A DNA stretch of 7,519 nt, taken from positions 1 through 7,519 of the forward strand of contig JAEZMB010000326.1 in NCBI GenBank assembly GCA_023435825.1, given 5' to 3'. Below, in pieces: positions 1 to 5,924 of this stretch. Source of the DNA: Pseudomonadota bacterium. Its GTDB lineage: Bacteria > Desulfobacterota > Desulfovibrionia > Desulfovibrionales > Desulfovibrionaceae. The notes below the pieces were generated by a model. That model was given only the letters and a program-made list of their open reading frames with translations, was not told where the DNA came from and searched no databases. Both the position numbers and the translations under genes were made by a program. Numbering within the stretch: the stretch's first letter is position 1; each line of letters opens with the position of its first letter.

Positions 1-1
1 G

Positions 2-49
2 GATAAAACGCTCCACAAACTGGAAGAGCAAGGTGGGAGTGTGGCGTAG
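2..49 (+). CDS. C-terminal tail of an upstream gene (partial)
   Basis: An open frame enters from the left edge and encodes 15 residues ending LHKLEEQGGSVA before a TAG at 47-49. It has helix-like, charged character, and it stops just before a palindrome and a terminator-containing gap, which fits a real gene end converging on tatA. The stretch is too short to name a family. The alternative frame starting at 33 runs on through the palindrome and terminator with a low-complexity Arg/Pro/Gly product and is less credible. Confidence 0.35.
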   Translation, partial: DKTLHKLEEQGGSVA

Positions 50-70
50 ACCGCAAACCCATTGGGGGGT

Positions 71-91
71 CCGGGGGCCTCAGGCCCCCGG
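71..91. repeat. Perfect GC-rich palindrome (REP-like candidate)
   Basis: Bases 71-79 (CCGGGGGCC) are the exact reverse complement of 83-91, with a 3-base TCA loop. The hairpin lies 21 bases after the stop at 49. No T run follows on either strand, so it is not a classic intrinsic terminator. It is flanked by a G run (64-69) and by a second small GC-rich repeat (about 91-105, containing two GGCC boxes). This composite layout resembles extragenic palindromes that are scattered through GC-rich genomes, but only one copy is visible here, so repeat status is inferred. Confidence 0.5.
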
Positions 92-119
92 CCGCCGGAG
101 GCCTCTTCTCCCACGCAAA

Positions 120-151
120 AAAGCCCCGGGGAGACGGCTCCTCGGGGCTTT
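120..151 (-). terminator. Intrinsic terminator of tatA, possibly bidirectional
   Basis: Bases 120-132 pair with 139-151 in a 13-bp stem containing one G-U pair, around a 6-base loop (GACGGC). Read on the minus strand the stem is followed by six T residues (complement of the A run at 117-122), as expected for a factor-independent terminator 20 bases after the tatA stop. On the plus strand only TTT follows, so it may also act weakly on the gene ending at 49. Confidence 0.85.
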
Positions 152-171
152 GACGGCGGGGGGATGTTGCT

Positions 172-369
172 CTAGGCTTTGTGGTCCGTGGAGTCGTCCT
201 TGGGCTTGCCCGGGGTCACGTCGATCTCGTCAGGTTCGTTGGTGGCCTTCTTGAAGTTCTTGATGGCCTTGCCCATGCCGGCGCCGATCTCGGGAAGCTT
301 GTTGGCTCCGAAAATGATGAGCACGATGACCAGGATGATAATAAGCTCCGGAAATCCGATTCCAAACAT
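172..369 (-). CDS. tatA: Sec-independent protein translocase subunit TatA
   Basis: The 65-residue protein is the pore-forming subunit of the twin-arginine translocation system, which exports folded proteins, often cofactor-containing periplasmic enzymes, across the inner membrane. A single membrane helix spans about residues 7-20 (PELIIILVIVLIIF). It is followed by the conserved F20-G21 hinge and an amphipathic helix (about 25-42, KLPEIGAGMGKAIKNFKKA), then an acidic, charged tail. Length and order are typical of TatA. Residue 8 is Glu, as in many non-enteric TatA proteins. The start is set by a GGAGG at 376-380, six bases before ATG. The gene stands alone: no tatB or tatC is adjacent. It faces away from the plus-strand gene at 457 and has its own promoter and terminator. 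Confidence 0.96.
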   Translation of the reverse strand: MFGIGFPELIIILVIVLIIFGANKLPEIGAGMGKAIKNFKKATNEPDEIDVTPGKPKDDSTDHKA

Positions 370-398
370 GCTGCGCCTCCGCTGGTGGATTGGCCGTG

Positions 399-427
399 GC
401 TATACACGCGGCCTTGGGGCAGGTCAA
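399..427 (-). promoter_or_regulatory. Sigma70-type promoter for tatA
   Basis: On the minus strand a -35 box TTGACC (427-422) and a -10 box TATAGC (404-399) are separated by exactly 17 bases. They match the consensus at 5 of 6 and 4 of 6 positions. The -10 box lies 29 bases upstream of the tatA ATG, leaving a short leader that contains the GGAGG ribosome site. The promoter lies in the 87-base gap between two divergent start codons. Confidence 0.7.
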
Positions 428-456
428 GGAAGGCACGGTTTTATGGACATTCCGTC

Positions 457-861
457 ATGACGGCGCAAGTGCTTCGCCTGCCCGGCCAGGGGTGCCCCCA
501 TTGCCGGACAGGGCGCTGTCTTTACGAGGAGCACCTCAATCCGGGCTTGCACGAGGCCCATCGTTGCGCCGTGGTCAACCGGTTGTGCCGGGCCTTCGAC
601 GACTTCGTGCTGCGCGCCGATGTCATGGGACTGCCGGACGAGCAGGCCCGGGCGCTTTGGGAGGCCCGTTTTCCGGCCACCCTGGCCAAAGAAGGGAATT
701 GTCAGGATTACCTGCCCGGTGATACGACTTCCTTCCCGGATTGCGCCCATGCCGCTGCCGATTTGTGCTTGCTCGCCTTCCCCCTGTGCCCGGGGCGTTG
801 TCCACGCTGCCTGGAAGGCCGGGCGCGAGGCGTCGCGCCAAAGGATGGTTCCCATGACTGA
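457..861 (+). CDS. Small cysteine-rich protein of unknown function
   Basis: I do not recognise the family. The product has 134 residues and 11 cysteines. Cysteines cluster near the N-terminus (C13-x2-C16-x4-C21, in CPHCRTGRC) and near the C-terminus (C111-x3-C115-x2-C118, in CPGRCPRC), with others at 37, 44, 82, 96 and 104. Two CxxC pairs plus scattered Cys and His suggest zinc or iron-sulfur binding; this is inference. There is no signal peptide or membrane helix, so it is probably cytoplasmic. The ATG at 457 is chosen because the upstream frame runs into the tatA promoter and the tatA antisense strand; the ribosome site is poor (no clear GGAGG). Its stop overlaps the start of the next gene by 8 bases, implying translational coupling. 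Coding is supported by this overlap and by the non-random cysteine layout. Confidence 0.75.
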   Translation: MTAQVLRLPGQGCPHCRTGRCLYEEHLNPGLHEAHRCAVVNRLCRAFDDFVLRADVMGLPDEQARALWEARFPATLAKEGNCQDYLPGDTTSFPDCAHAAADLCLLAFPLCPGRCPRCLEGRARGVAPKDGSHD

Positions 862-1699
862 CGCTTCCGGCAACGCCCAGACGTTGCTGCATTTTCCTTG
901 TCTGACTCCGGCCGTGTCCCTAGACGGCGCGCCGGGCGTGCGTTTTCTTGATCCAGGCCTGGGCGAGCCCGGCGACCCGGAGTTGCTGCGTCCCGCGGAC
1001 CTGCCGCTTTCCCAGGAGGAATTGGCGGGATTTTTGCGCGAATTCGAACGCCTGCGCCGCGAGACGAAAAACCCGAAGGATCTGGCGCTGTTGGCAGGAG
1101 CCAGTGGAGGCCACTTCTTCAGCGAGACCACCTTTGCCGTGCGCGAGGCTTTGGAAGACCAGCTCAATCCGGGCCGGGTGGCCCTGCGTCGGGCCAAGCA
1201 GGCCCAGCTGGCCTTGTGTCTGGCGGCCATGATCGAACAGAGCGTGCTGGAACTGGCCGAGGCCGGTTCCCTGGACGAGGACTTCCGCAAAGGCTTGGCC
1301 GAGAGCCTGGGCATTGAAGACGGCGACGATGACGACGACACGGCCATGGTGCTGGCGGCGGCCTTTTCCAGCGACGGCGGCCTGCCTACCCCGGCCTCCC
1401 TGGCCGATGAATTCCGCCCGTCCTGGCGGCAATTGGTGTCGCCGTTTTGGGCCATAGCCCCTGTGGAAACGGGCCTCTTCATTGATGATCCGGAAATTGC
1501 CGCCACCCTCGTGGAGGCCGGCCTCGGCTTTGACGACGTCGCGCCCGAGGCGTTCCCGACATGGTTCCCCGGCGGAGCTCCCGATGCGCCGTTGATCGCG
1601 GCCCGTCCGGCCGGTTACCGGCTGGCTGGCCGGACCCGCCCCGACCCCGAGGCCCCGTGGCTCGACATGACGCGGCTGGTCGTGGCCGTCAAACCCTAA
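854..1699 (+). CDS. Conserved-looking soluble protein of unknown function
   Basis: The product has 281 residues and I do not recognise its family. No signal peptide or membrane segment is visible. A Pro/Gly-rich N-terminus (1-52) is followed by a charged helical stretch (about 54-72), a second likely helical region (about 108-138) and an acidic run at 154-162 with five consecutive Asp. The C-terminal part is rich in Pro and Trp. The ATG at 854 has an AGGA at 842-845 with an 8-base spacer; an in-frame ATG at 845 is a less likely alternative. The start overlaps the stop of the cysteine-rich gene, and a phosphatase gene follows after 21 bases, so the three probably form an operon. The acidic Asp run could bind metal or just be a flexible linker; there is no evidence either way. 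Confidence 0.8.
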   Translation: MTDASGNAQTLLHFPCLTPAVSLDGAPGVRFLDPGLGEPGDPELLRPADLPLSQEELAGFLREFERLRRETKNPKDLALLAGASGGHFFSETTFAVREALEDQLNPGRVALRRAKQAQLALCLAAMIEQSVLELAEAGSLDEDFRKGLAESLGIEDGDDDDDTAMVLAAAFSSDGGLPTPASLADEFRPSWRQLVSPFWAIAPVETGLFIDDPEIAATLVEAGLGFDDVAPEAFPTWFPGGAPDAPLIAARPAGYRLAGRTRPDPEAPWLDMTRLVVAVKP

Positions 1700-1720
1700 G
1701 ACGGACAAGAAGGCCGCCCG

Positions 1721-2386
1721 ATGTACGTTTGCAACCCCGCTTCCCCGCCCGAATTCCTGGCCCGGCTCTCCGGCGTCATCTTCGACTGCGACGGTGTGCT
1801 GGTCGATTCCCGGGACGCCAACCGCATGTATTACAACCTCATCCGCGAGGGCATCGGCATGTTGCCCATCACCCCCGATGAGGAGGACTACGTCCACATG
1901 CACGCCGTGGGCGAGTGCCTTGACCGCATCATCCCGGCCGAGCGCCGGGAGGAAGCCGAGGAAGTCCGGCGCAACCTCGATTACCGGGACATTTTTCCGT
2001 ATATTTTCCTGGAGGATGGCCTGGTCGAGCTGCTCGAAACCCTGGACGGCCTTGGCGTGCGCATGGCCGTGCACACCAACCGGACAAACACGGTGGAGTT
2101 GCTCCTGGCCCATTTCGAGATCGACCGGTTCTTTTCGCCGGTCATCGCCGCCGGAGCGCTCAAGCGGCCCAAGCCCGACCCCGAGGGCGTCCACCGCATC
2201 CTGGCCGACTGGCAATTCCCCAAGGACGCCGTGGCCTATATCGGCGACTCGGCCCTGGACGAGCGTTCGGCCGCCGCCGCCGGCATCGCCTTTTGGTCCT
2301 ACAAGAATCCCGGCCTGGCTGCGGCCATGCATCTGCCGGACTTCGACAGCCTGCGTGCCTGCCTGTCGGGGCGGGCGGCAAAATAG
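1721..2386 (+). CDS. HAD-superfamily hydrolase, phosphoglycolate-phosphatase-like
   Basis: The 221-residue protein carries all four HAD motifs. Motif I is FDCDGVLVDS with nucleophile D22 and acid/base D24. Motif II is Thr at 119 (HTNRT). Motif III is Lys 151 in KPDP. Motif IV is GDSALD with D176 and D180. Residues about 30-105 form a helical cap. HAD enzymes of this layout usually remove phosphate from small metabolites in the cytoplasm; the substrate cannot be read from sequence, so phosphoglycolate or a sugar phosphate are only possibilities. An AAGAAGG at 1707-1713, seven bases before ATG, supports the start. It is probably the last gene of the 457-2386 group. Confidence 0.9.
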   Translation: MYVCNPASPPEFLARLSGVIFDCDGVLVDSRDANRMYYNLIREGIGMLPITPDEEDYVHMHAVGECLDRIIPAERREEAEEVRRNLDYRDIFPYIFLEDGLVELLETLDGLGVRMAVHTNRTNTVELLLAHFEIDRFFSPVIAAGALKRPKPDPEGVHRILADWQFPKDAVAYIGDSALDERSAAAAGIAFWSYKNPGLAAAMHLPDFDSLRACLSGRAAK

Positions 2387-2486
2387 GCCTGGGGCAAGAC
2401 CTTGTCGCCGCTTGGCAGGGCCTGCGCCTGTCGTGTGGGACGTCGCCGGCGGGCGGCCTTGGCAAGGAACCGGATTTGTCTTGATT

Positions 2487-2510
2487 AATGGCCGGCGCTG
2501 TGCCATTTTT
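2487..2510 (+). terminator. Weak terminator-like hairpin
   Basis: AATGGC (2487-2492) pairs perfectly with GCCATT (2502-2507) across a 9-base loop, and the T run continues to 2510. The stem is only 6 bp with two A-T pairs at its base, so termination would be weak. Its place, about 100 bases after the phosphatase stop and before yggT, fits the end of the upstream operon. Confidence 0.35.
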
Positions 2511-2550
2511 CAGGTAAAGCGCGTCTGCTTTTGATACGCGCTCGAAAGGA
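2507..2550 (+). promoter_or_regulatory. Candidate promoter, inverted repeat and ribosome site before yggT
   Basis: The 170-base gap 2387-2556 is the largest non-coding stretch inside the plus-strand genes and the natural place for a promoter. A poor candidate is TTTTCA (2507-2512), 17 bases, TTTGAT (2530-2535), each 4 of 6 to consensus. Overlapping it, AGCGCGT (2518-2524) is the exact reverse complement of ACGCGCT (2536-2542), an 11-base-loop inverted repeat that could be an operator or an mRNA hairpin. It ends just before AAAGGA (2545-2550), the yggT ribosome site. The rest of the gap holds only small GC-rich repeats such as the palindrome at 2457-2467. Confidence 0.3.
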
Positions 2551-2556
2551 ATTCGC

Positions 2557-2868
2557 ATGGATATCATTGGCTATTTTTTTGTCGCCCTGGCCAGGGTGCT
2601 CGATATTGTCTTTAGCCTCTATTTCTGGATCATCCTGATTGCCGCGCTGCTTTCCTGGGTGCGCCCCGATCCGTACAATCCCGTGGTCCGTTTTCTGCGC
2701 GCCGTCACCGATCCGGTCTTCTACCGGGTACGGCGCTGGCTGCCGTTTCTCACCATTGGCGGCATCGATCTTTCGCCCATCGTGGTGATCCTGGGGCTGC
2801 AGTTCCTGCAATGGTTCCTTGTGCCCACCCTCATGCGCCTTGGCGGCGTGGGGATGGGGCGCATGTAG
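2557..2868 (+). CDS. YggT family integral membrane protein
   Basis: The 103-residue protein matches the YggT family (called YlmG in Gram-positive bacteria). It has two hydrophobic membrane segments (about 7-35 and 70-96) flanking a hydrophilic loop. The loop holds the hallmark SWVRPDPYNPVVRFLRAVTD-type sequence (residues 33-52), and GGIDLSPIV (68-76) opens the second helix. Family members sit in the inner membrane and have been linked to osmotic tolerance or to cell and chloroplast division, but the molecular function is unsettled. The start has AAAGGA with a 6-base spacer. It is followed by a DivIVA-like gene, the same pairing seen in Gram-positive ylm-divIVA clusters. Confidence 0.93.
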   Translation: MDIIGYFFVALARVLDIVFSLYFWIILIAALLSWVRPDPYNPVVRFLRAVTDPVFYRVRRWLPFLTIGGIDLSPIVVILGLQFLQWFLVPTLMRLGGVGMGRM

Positions 2869-2957
2869 GGCGGCCGCATGGCGACGGCTGGTCCGGCCTG
2901 TGCCGCAAACCGCCTCGGGACGGCTTCTTGCGCCGCCGCCGGACTGGAAGCGTAGCC

Positions 2958-3593
2958 GTGACCCTGGATAAGATCGATCTGCTGGACTGCACGTTTTCCC
3001 ACAGTTTCGTCGGCTACCGCCGCGACGAAGTGGACCGCCTTGTGGCCGAGGCGGCGGAGTCCCTCGGCCGTTTGGCCGAAGAAAAGATGGCCCTTGCCCG
3101 GACCAACGACGGGCTTGTCCGGGAAATCGCCGAATACCGTGCCCGGGAAGCGACGCTGCGCGACACGTTGCTGACCACCCAGCGCATCGTGGAAGAGCTC
3201 AAGGGCAAGGCCCGCGAGGAAGCCCGGCGCATCGTCGAGGCGGCCAAGGGCGAGGCGGCCGCCATCGTGGCCGAGGCGCGCTGCCAGGCCGACGCCCTGG
3301 CCGGGGAGATCGAGGCCCTGGCGGCCCGCAAGGCGGCCATGACCGGCCGGCTTCGCGACATGCTGACGGCGGCTTTGGGCCTGTTGGACGCCGAGGCGGC
3401 CACGGACGAAGCCCGAAACGGGTCTGCTCGGGAAGGCGATCAGGAGGCGGCCGGGGAGGAAACCCTGGGCGTGCTGGTCGAAAAGGCCCGAATGGTCGAA
3501 AGGCCTCTGCATGCTGCCGGAAGCGGCGTATATCTTGGCGGCGAGGCGGCCGACACGGCTGTTTCCTTGTCGCTGCCAGGGCAGGGGGGCTAG
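2958..3593 (+). CDS. DivIVA-like coiled-coil protein
   Basis: The 211-residue product has the DivIVA N-terminal signature: F13-x3-F17-x-G19-Y20-x3-E24-V25-D26. In the family this region binds membrane and marks poles or division sites. A long Ala/Glu/Arg-rich heptad-type coiled coil follows (about 27-155), then a low-complexity Gly/Ala/Glu tail. The start is a GTG; TGGAAG at 2945-2950, seven bases upstream, selects it, and the DivIVA motif begins only ten residues later as in the family. The frame is open further upstream, but that part overlaps yggT and reads as low-complexity sequence. DivIVA-like proteins in Gram-negative sulfate reducers are little studied, so a polar or division role is inferred from family and neighbours. 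The gap after yggT is 89 bases, and only 2 bases separate it from the next gene. Confidence 0.85.
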   Translation: MTLDKIDLLDCTFSHSFVGYRRDEVDRLVAEAAESLGRLAEEKMALARTNDGLVREIAEYRAREATLRDTLLTTQRIVEELKGKAREEARRIVEAAKGEAAAIVAEARCQADALAGEIEALAARKAAMTGRLRDMLTAALGLLDAEAATDEARNGSAREGDQEAAGEETLGVLVEKARMVERPLHAAGSGVYLGGEAADTAVSLSLPGQGG

Positions 3594-3595
3594 GC

Positions 3596-3964
3596 ATGGC
3601 CCGCCAAGCTTCTGCCCGACGAGTTTCCCCGGCGGTCGGGGTTGCTCCCGGCGACGGCGAGCGGCCGGTGTTTGTCGCGCCGGCCGGCGATGGGGCCTGG
3701 ACGTTGCGGGTGGCCGTGACCCCTGGCGGGGCCAAGGACGCCCTGGCCGGGCTGGCCGAAGACCGTTTGCGGGTGCGGCTGCGGGCCAAGGCCGTGGAAG
3801 GGCAGGCCAACGCCGCCTTGACAGATTTCGTGGCGCGCTGCCTGGGGCTCAAGCCCCGGCAAGTGCGCATTGTTTCCGGCGAGAAATCCCGGAAAAAGAC
3901 CTTACGTATCGAGACAGAGTCCGAGCCCGACTGGCCCAGGGCGGCCGGGACGGGATGCGACTAG
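3596..3964 (+). CDS. DUF167 / YggU family protein
   Basis: The 122-residue protein contains a full DUF167 (YggU) domain at about 35-105: LRVAVTPGGAKD (37-48), a strand RLRVRLRAKAVEG, GQANAAL (69-75), and the closing VRIVSGEKSRKKTLRI (90-105). The family is a small alpha/beta fold of unknown function found across bacteria, archaea and eukaryotes. Residues 1-34 are an N-terminal extension beyond the usual core of about 100 residues. AGGGGG at 3583-3588, seven bases upstream, supports the ATG. A GTG at residue 25 lacks a ribosome site. It lies 2 bases after the DivIVA-like gene, and YggU genes often neighbour yggT, as here. Confidence 0.9.
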   Translation: MARQASARRVSPAVGVAPGDGERPVFVAPAGDGAWTLRVAVTPGGAKDALAGLAEDRLRVRLRAKAVEGQANAALTDFVARCLGLKPRQVRIVSGEKSRKKTLRIETESEPDWPRAAGTGCD

Positions 3965-3988
3965 AACCGTCAACAAGGAGTCTGTGCC

Positions 3989-4222
3989 ATGGATCAACGC
4001 GATCTGGATCTCGTCGCCAAGTACGGTGAAGCGGACCCGGAACTCAAGAGCCTCTATGAAGAGCACGTCGCGTTTGAAAAGATTCTGGAGAAGATGGAGT
4101 CCAAGCCGTATCTGACTCCGGCGGAAGAGACGGAACTCAAGGAGATCAAGAAGAAGAAGCTCTCCGGCAAGACTCGCATCGAAGCGCTTTTGGCCAAGTA
4201 CCGTAAGGCGGAGGTCCAATAG
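3989..4222 (+). CDS. DUF465 (YdcH-like) small coiled-coil protein
   Basis: The 77-residue, highly charged protein matches the DUF465 / YdcH family of short helical-hairpin proteins. It shows a first helix (about 16-38, ending FEKILEKME), a turn with YLTPAEETELKEIKKKKLSGK (41-61) containing the typical L-KKKKL-K-ri pattern, and a final helix to LAKYRKAEVQ. The function of the family is unknown. AAGGAG at 3975-3980, eight bases before ATG, is a strong ribosome site. Only one base separates its stop from the ilvB start, so translation of the two is probably coupled. Confidence 0.85.
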   Translation: MDQRDLDLVAKYGEADPELKSLYEEHVAFEKILEKMESKPYLTPAEETELKEIKKKKLSGKTRIEALLAKYRKAEVQ

Positions 4223-4223
4223 C

Positions 4224-5912
4224 ATGGAACTTACCGGGGCCCAGATCCTCCTGGAATCCCTGCGCCGTGAAGGCGTGGAAGTCGTGTTCGGCTTTCCGGG
4301 CGGTGCGGTCATCGACATTTACGACCAGTTGCCGCACTACCCCCTGCGCCACGTGCTGGTGCGCCACGAACAGGGCGCCATCCACGCGGCCGACGGTTAT
4401 GCCCGCGCCACGGGCAAGGTAGGCGTATGCCTGGTGACCTCGGGCCCCGGAGCCACCAATACCGTGACCGGCATCGCGACGGCCTACATGGACTCGGTGC
4501 CGGTCGTCATCATCACCGGACAGGTGCCGACGCCGCTCATCGGCAACGACGCCTTCCAGGAAGTCGACATCGTCGGCATCACGCGCTCCTGCACCAAGCA
4601 CAATTATCTGGTCAAGGACGTTCGCGACCTGGCCCGGGTCATCAAGGAGGCCTTCTACCTGGCCTCCACCGGCCGGCCGGGGCCGGTGCTCATCGACCTG
4701 CCCAAGGACGTGCAGAATCAGCTGACGGAATACAAGTATCCCAAGACCATCAAGATGCGCAGCTACAACCCCACCTACGCCCCCAACCCAAAGCAGGTGG
4801 CCAAGGTGGCGGACGTGTTGCGCAAGGCCAAAAAGCCCATCATCTACGCCGGCGGCGGGGTCATCGCCTCCGAGGCCAGCGAAGACCTGGCCTGGCTGGC
4901 CCGGGCCCTGGACATTCCGGTCACGGCCACGCTCATGGCCCTGGGCTGTTTCCCGGCCGATGATCCGCGCTGGCTCGGGATGCTTGGCATGCACGGCACC
5001 TACGCCGCCAACATGGCCATCAGCCACGCCGACCTTATCCTGGCCATCGGCAGCCGCTTCGACGACCGGGTCACCGGCAAGATCAGCGAGTTCGCCAAGA
5101 ACGCCAAGATCGTGCATATCGACATCGACCCCACCTCCATCCAAAAGAATGTGGCCGTCCACATTCCGGTGGTGGCCGACTGCAAAAGCTTTTTGACCGC
5201 TCTGCGCGGCATCCTGGAACCGGCCTTGGCGGCCGAGCCGTCCGCGCCCCATGAGGCCTGGACGTCCAAGGTCATGGACTGGAAAGTCGAGAAGCCGCTG
5301 AGTTACGCCCAGGACGAGACGACCATCAAGCCCCAGTTCGTGGTGGAGACCATCTCCAAGCTGACCAAGGGCGAGGCGATCATCACCACGGAAGTGGGCC
5401 AGAACCAGATGTGGGCGGCCCAGTTCTACGCCTTCACCAAGCCCCGGTCGTTTATCAGCTCCGGCGGCCTTGGCACCATGGGCTTTGGCTTCCCGGCGGC
5501 CATCGGGGCCCAGATGGCCTTCCCGGACCGGCTCGTCATCGACGTGGCCGGCGACGGCTCCATCCAGATGTGCATCCAGGAGCTGGCCACGGCCGTGTGC
5601 TACGGCCTGCCGGTCAAGATCGTCATTTTAAACAACGGCTATCTCGGCATGGTCCGGCAGTGGCAGGAGCTTTTCTACAAGAAGAACTACTGCGCCACCT
5701 GCCTGGACGTGGCCCCGGACTTCGTCAAGTTGGCCGAGGCCTACGGCGCGGCCGGATTCAGGGTCACCGACCCGGCCAAGGTGGAGTCCACCCTGGCCGA
5801 GGCCTTCGCCCTGCCCCGTCCGGTCATCGTGGACGTGGTGGTGGACCGCGAGGAGAACGTGGCCCCCATGGTGCCGGCCGGCAAGTCCATAACCGAGATG
5901 ATCCTCGTCTAG
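4224..5912 (+). CDS. ilvB: Acetohydroxyacid synthase, large catalytic subunit
   Basis: The 562-residue enzyme condenses two pyruvates to acetolactate, or pyruvate with 2-oxobutyrate, the first committed step to valine, leucine and isoleucine. It uses thiamine diphosphate, magnesium and FAD. Visible features are the N-terminal pyrimidine-binding domain with catalytic E49 in VRHEQGAIHAADGYARATG, a central domain (about 190-330), and the C-terminal diphosphate-binding domain with GDGS (443-446) and NNG (470-472), the GDG...NN metal-thiamine motif. Length is normal for the family. GGAGG at 4210-4214 lies nine bases before ATG, inside the end of the DUF465 gene. No leader peptide or attenuator hairpin is visible upstream, since the preceding gene ends one base away. 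The small subunit follows directly. Confidence 0.98.
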   Translation: MELTGAQILLESLRREGVEVVFGFPGGAVIDIYDQLPHYPLRHVLVRHEQGAIHAADGYARATGKVGVCLVTSGPGATNTVTGIATAYMDSVPVVIITGQVPTPLIGNDAFQEVDIVGITRSCTKHNYLVKDVRDLARVIKEAFYLASTGRPGPVLIDLPKDVQNQLTEYKYPKTIKMRSYNPTYAPNPKQVAKVADVLRKAKKPIIYAGGGVIASEASEDLAWLARALDIPVTATLMALGCFPADDPRWLGMLGMHGTYAANMAISHADLILAIGSRFDDRVTGKISEFAKNAKIVHIDIDPTSIQKNVAVHIPVVADCKSFLTALRGILEPALAAEPSAPHEAWTSKVMDWKVEKPLSYAQDETTIKPQFVVETISKLTKGEAIITTEVGQNQMWAAQFYAFTKPRSFISSGGLGTMGFGFPAAIGAQMAFPDRLVIDVAGDGSIQMCIQELATAVCYGLPVKIVILNNGYLGMVRQWQELFYKKNYCATCLDVAPDFVKLAEAYGAAGFRVTDPAKVESTLAEAFALPRPVIVDVVVDREENVAPMVPAGKSITEMILV

Positions 5913-5924
5913 GAGAGCACCCCC

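Noticed and set aside
33..254. 73-residue plus-strand ORF
   Set aside because: It reads through the palindrome, the terminator and the antisense of tatA, with an Arg/Pro/Gly-rich product typical of a shadow frame.
181..456. N-terminal extension of the cysteine-rich protein back to 181
   Set aside because: It would cover the tatA antisense strand and the tatA promoter, and its residues look like shadow sequence, so the ATG at 457 is preferred.
920..2506. 528-residue minus-strand ORF opposite the unknown gene and the phosphatase
   Set aside because: The plus strand encodes a clear HAD enzyme there. The minus product is rich in Gly, Arg, His and Val without motifs, as expected for antisense of GC-rich genes.
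2878..2955. A 25-codon ORF filling the gap between yggT and the DivIVA-like gene
   Set aside because: It is Ala-rich and low complexity, has no convincing ribosome site, and random open frames of this size are common in GC-rich DNA.
3965..4223. A leader-peptide attenuator for ilvB
   Set aside because: No run of Val, Leu or Ile codons with a terminator hairpin is present; the space is taken by the DUF465 gene.
4146..5252. 368-residue minus-strand ORF opposite ilvB
   Set aside because: It lies antisense to a certain ilvB gene and has low-complexity Gly/Asp/Val/His content.
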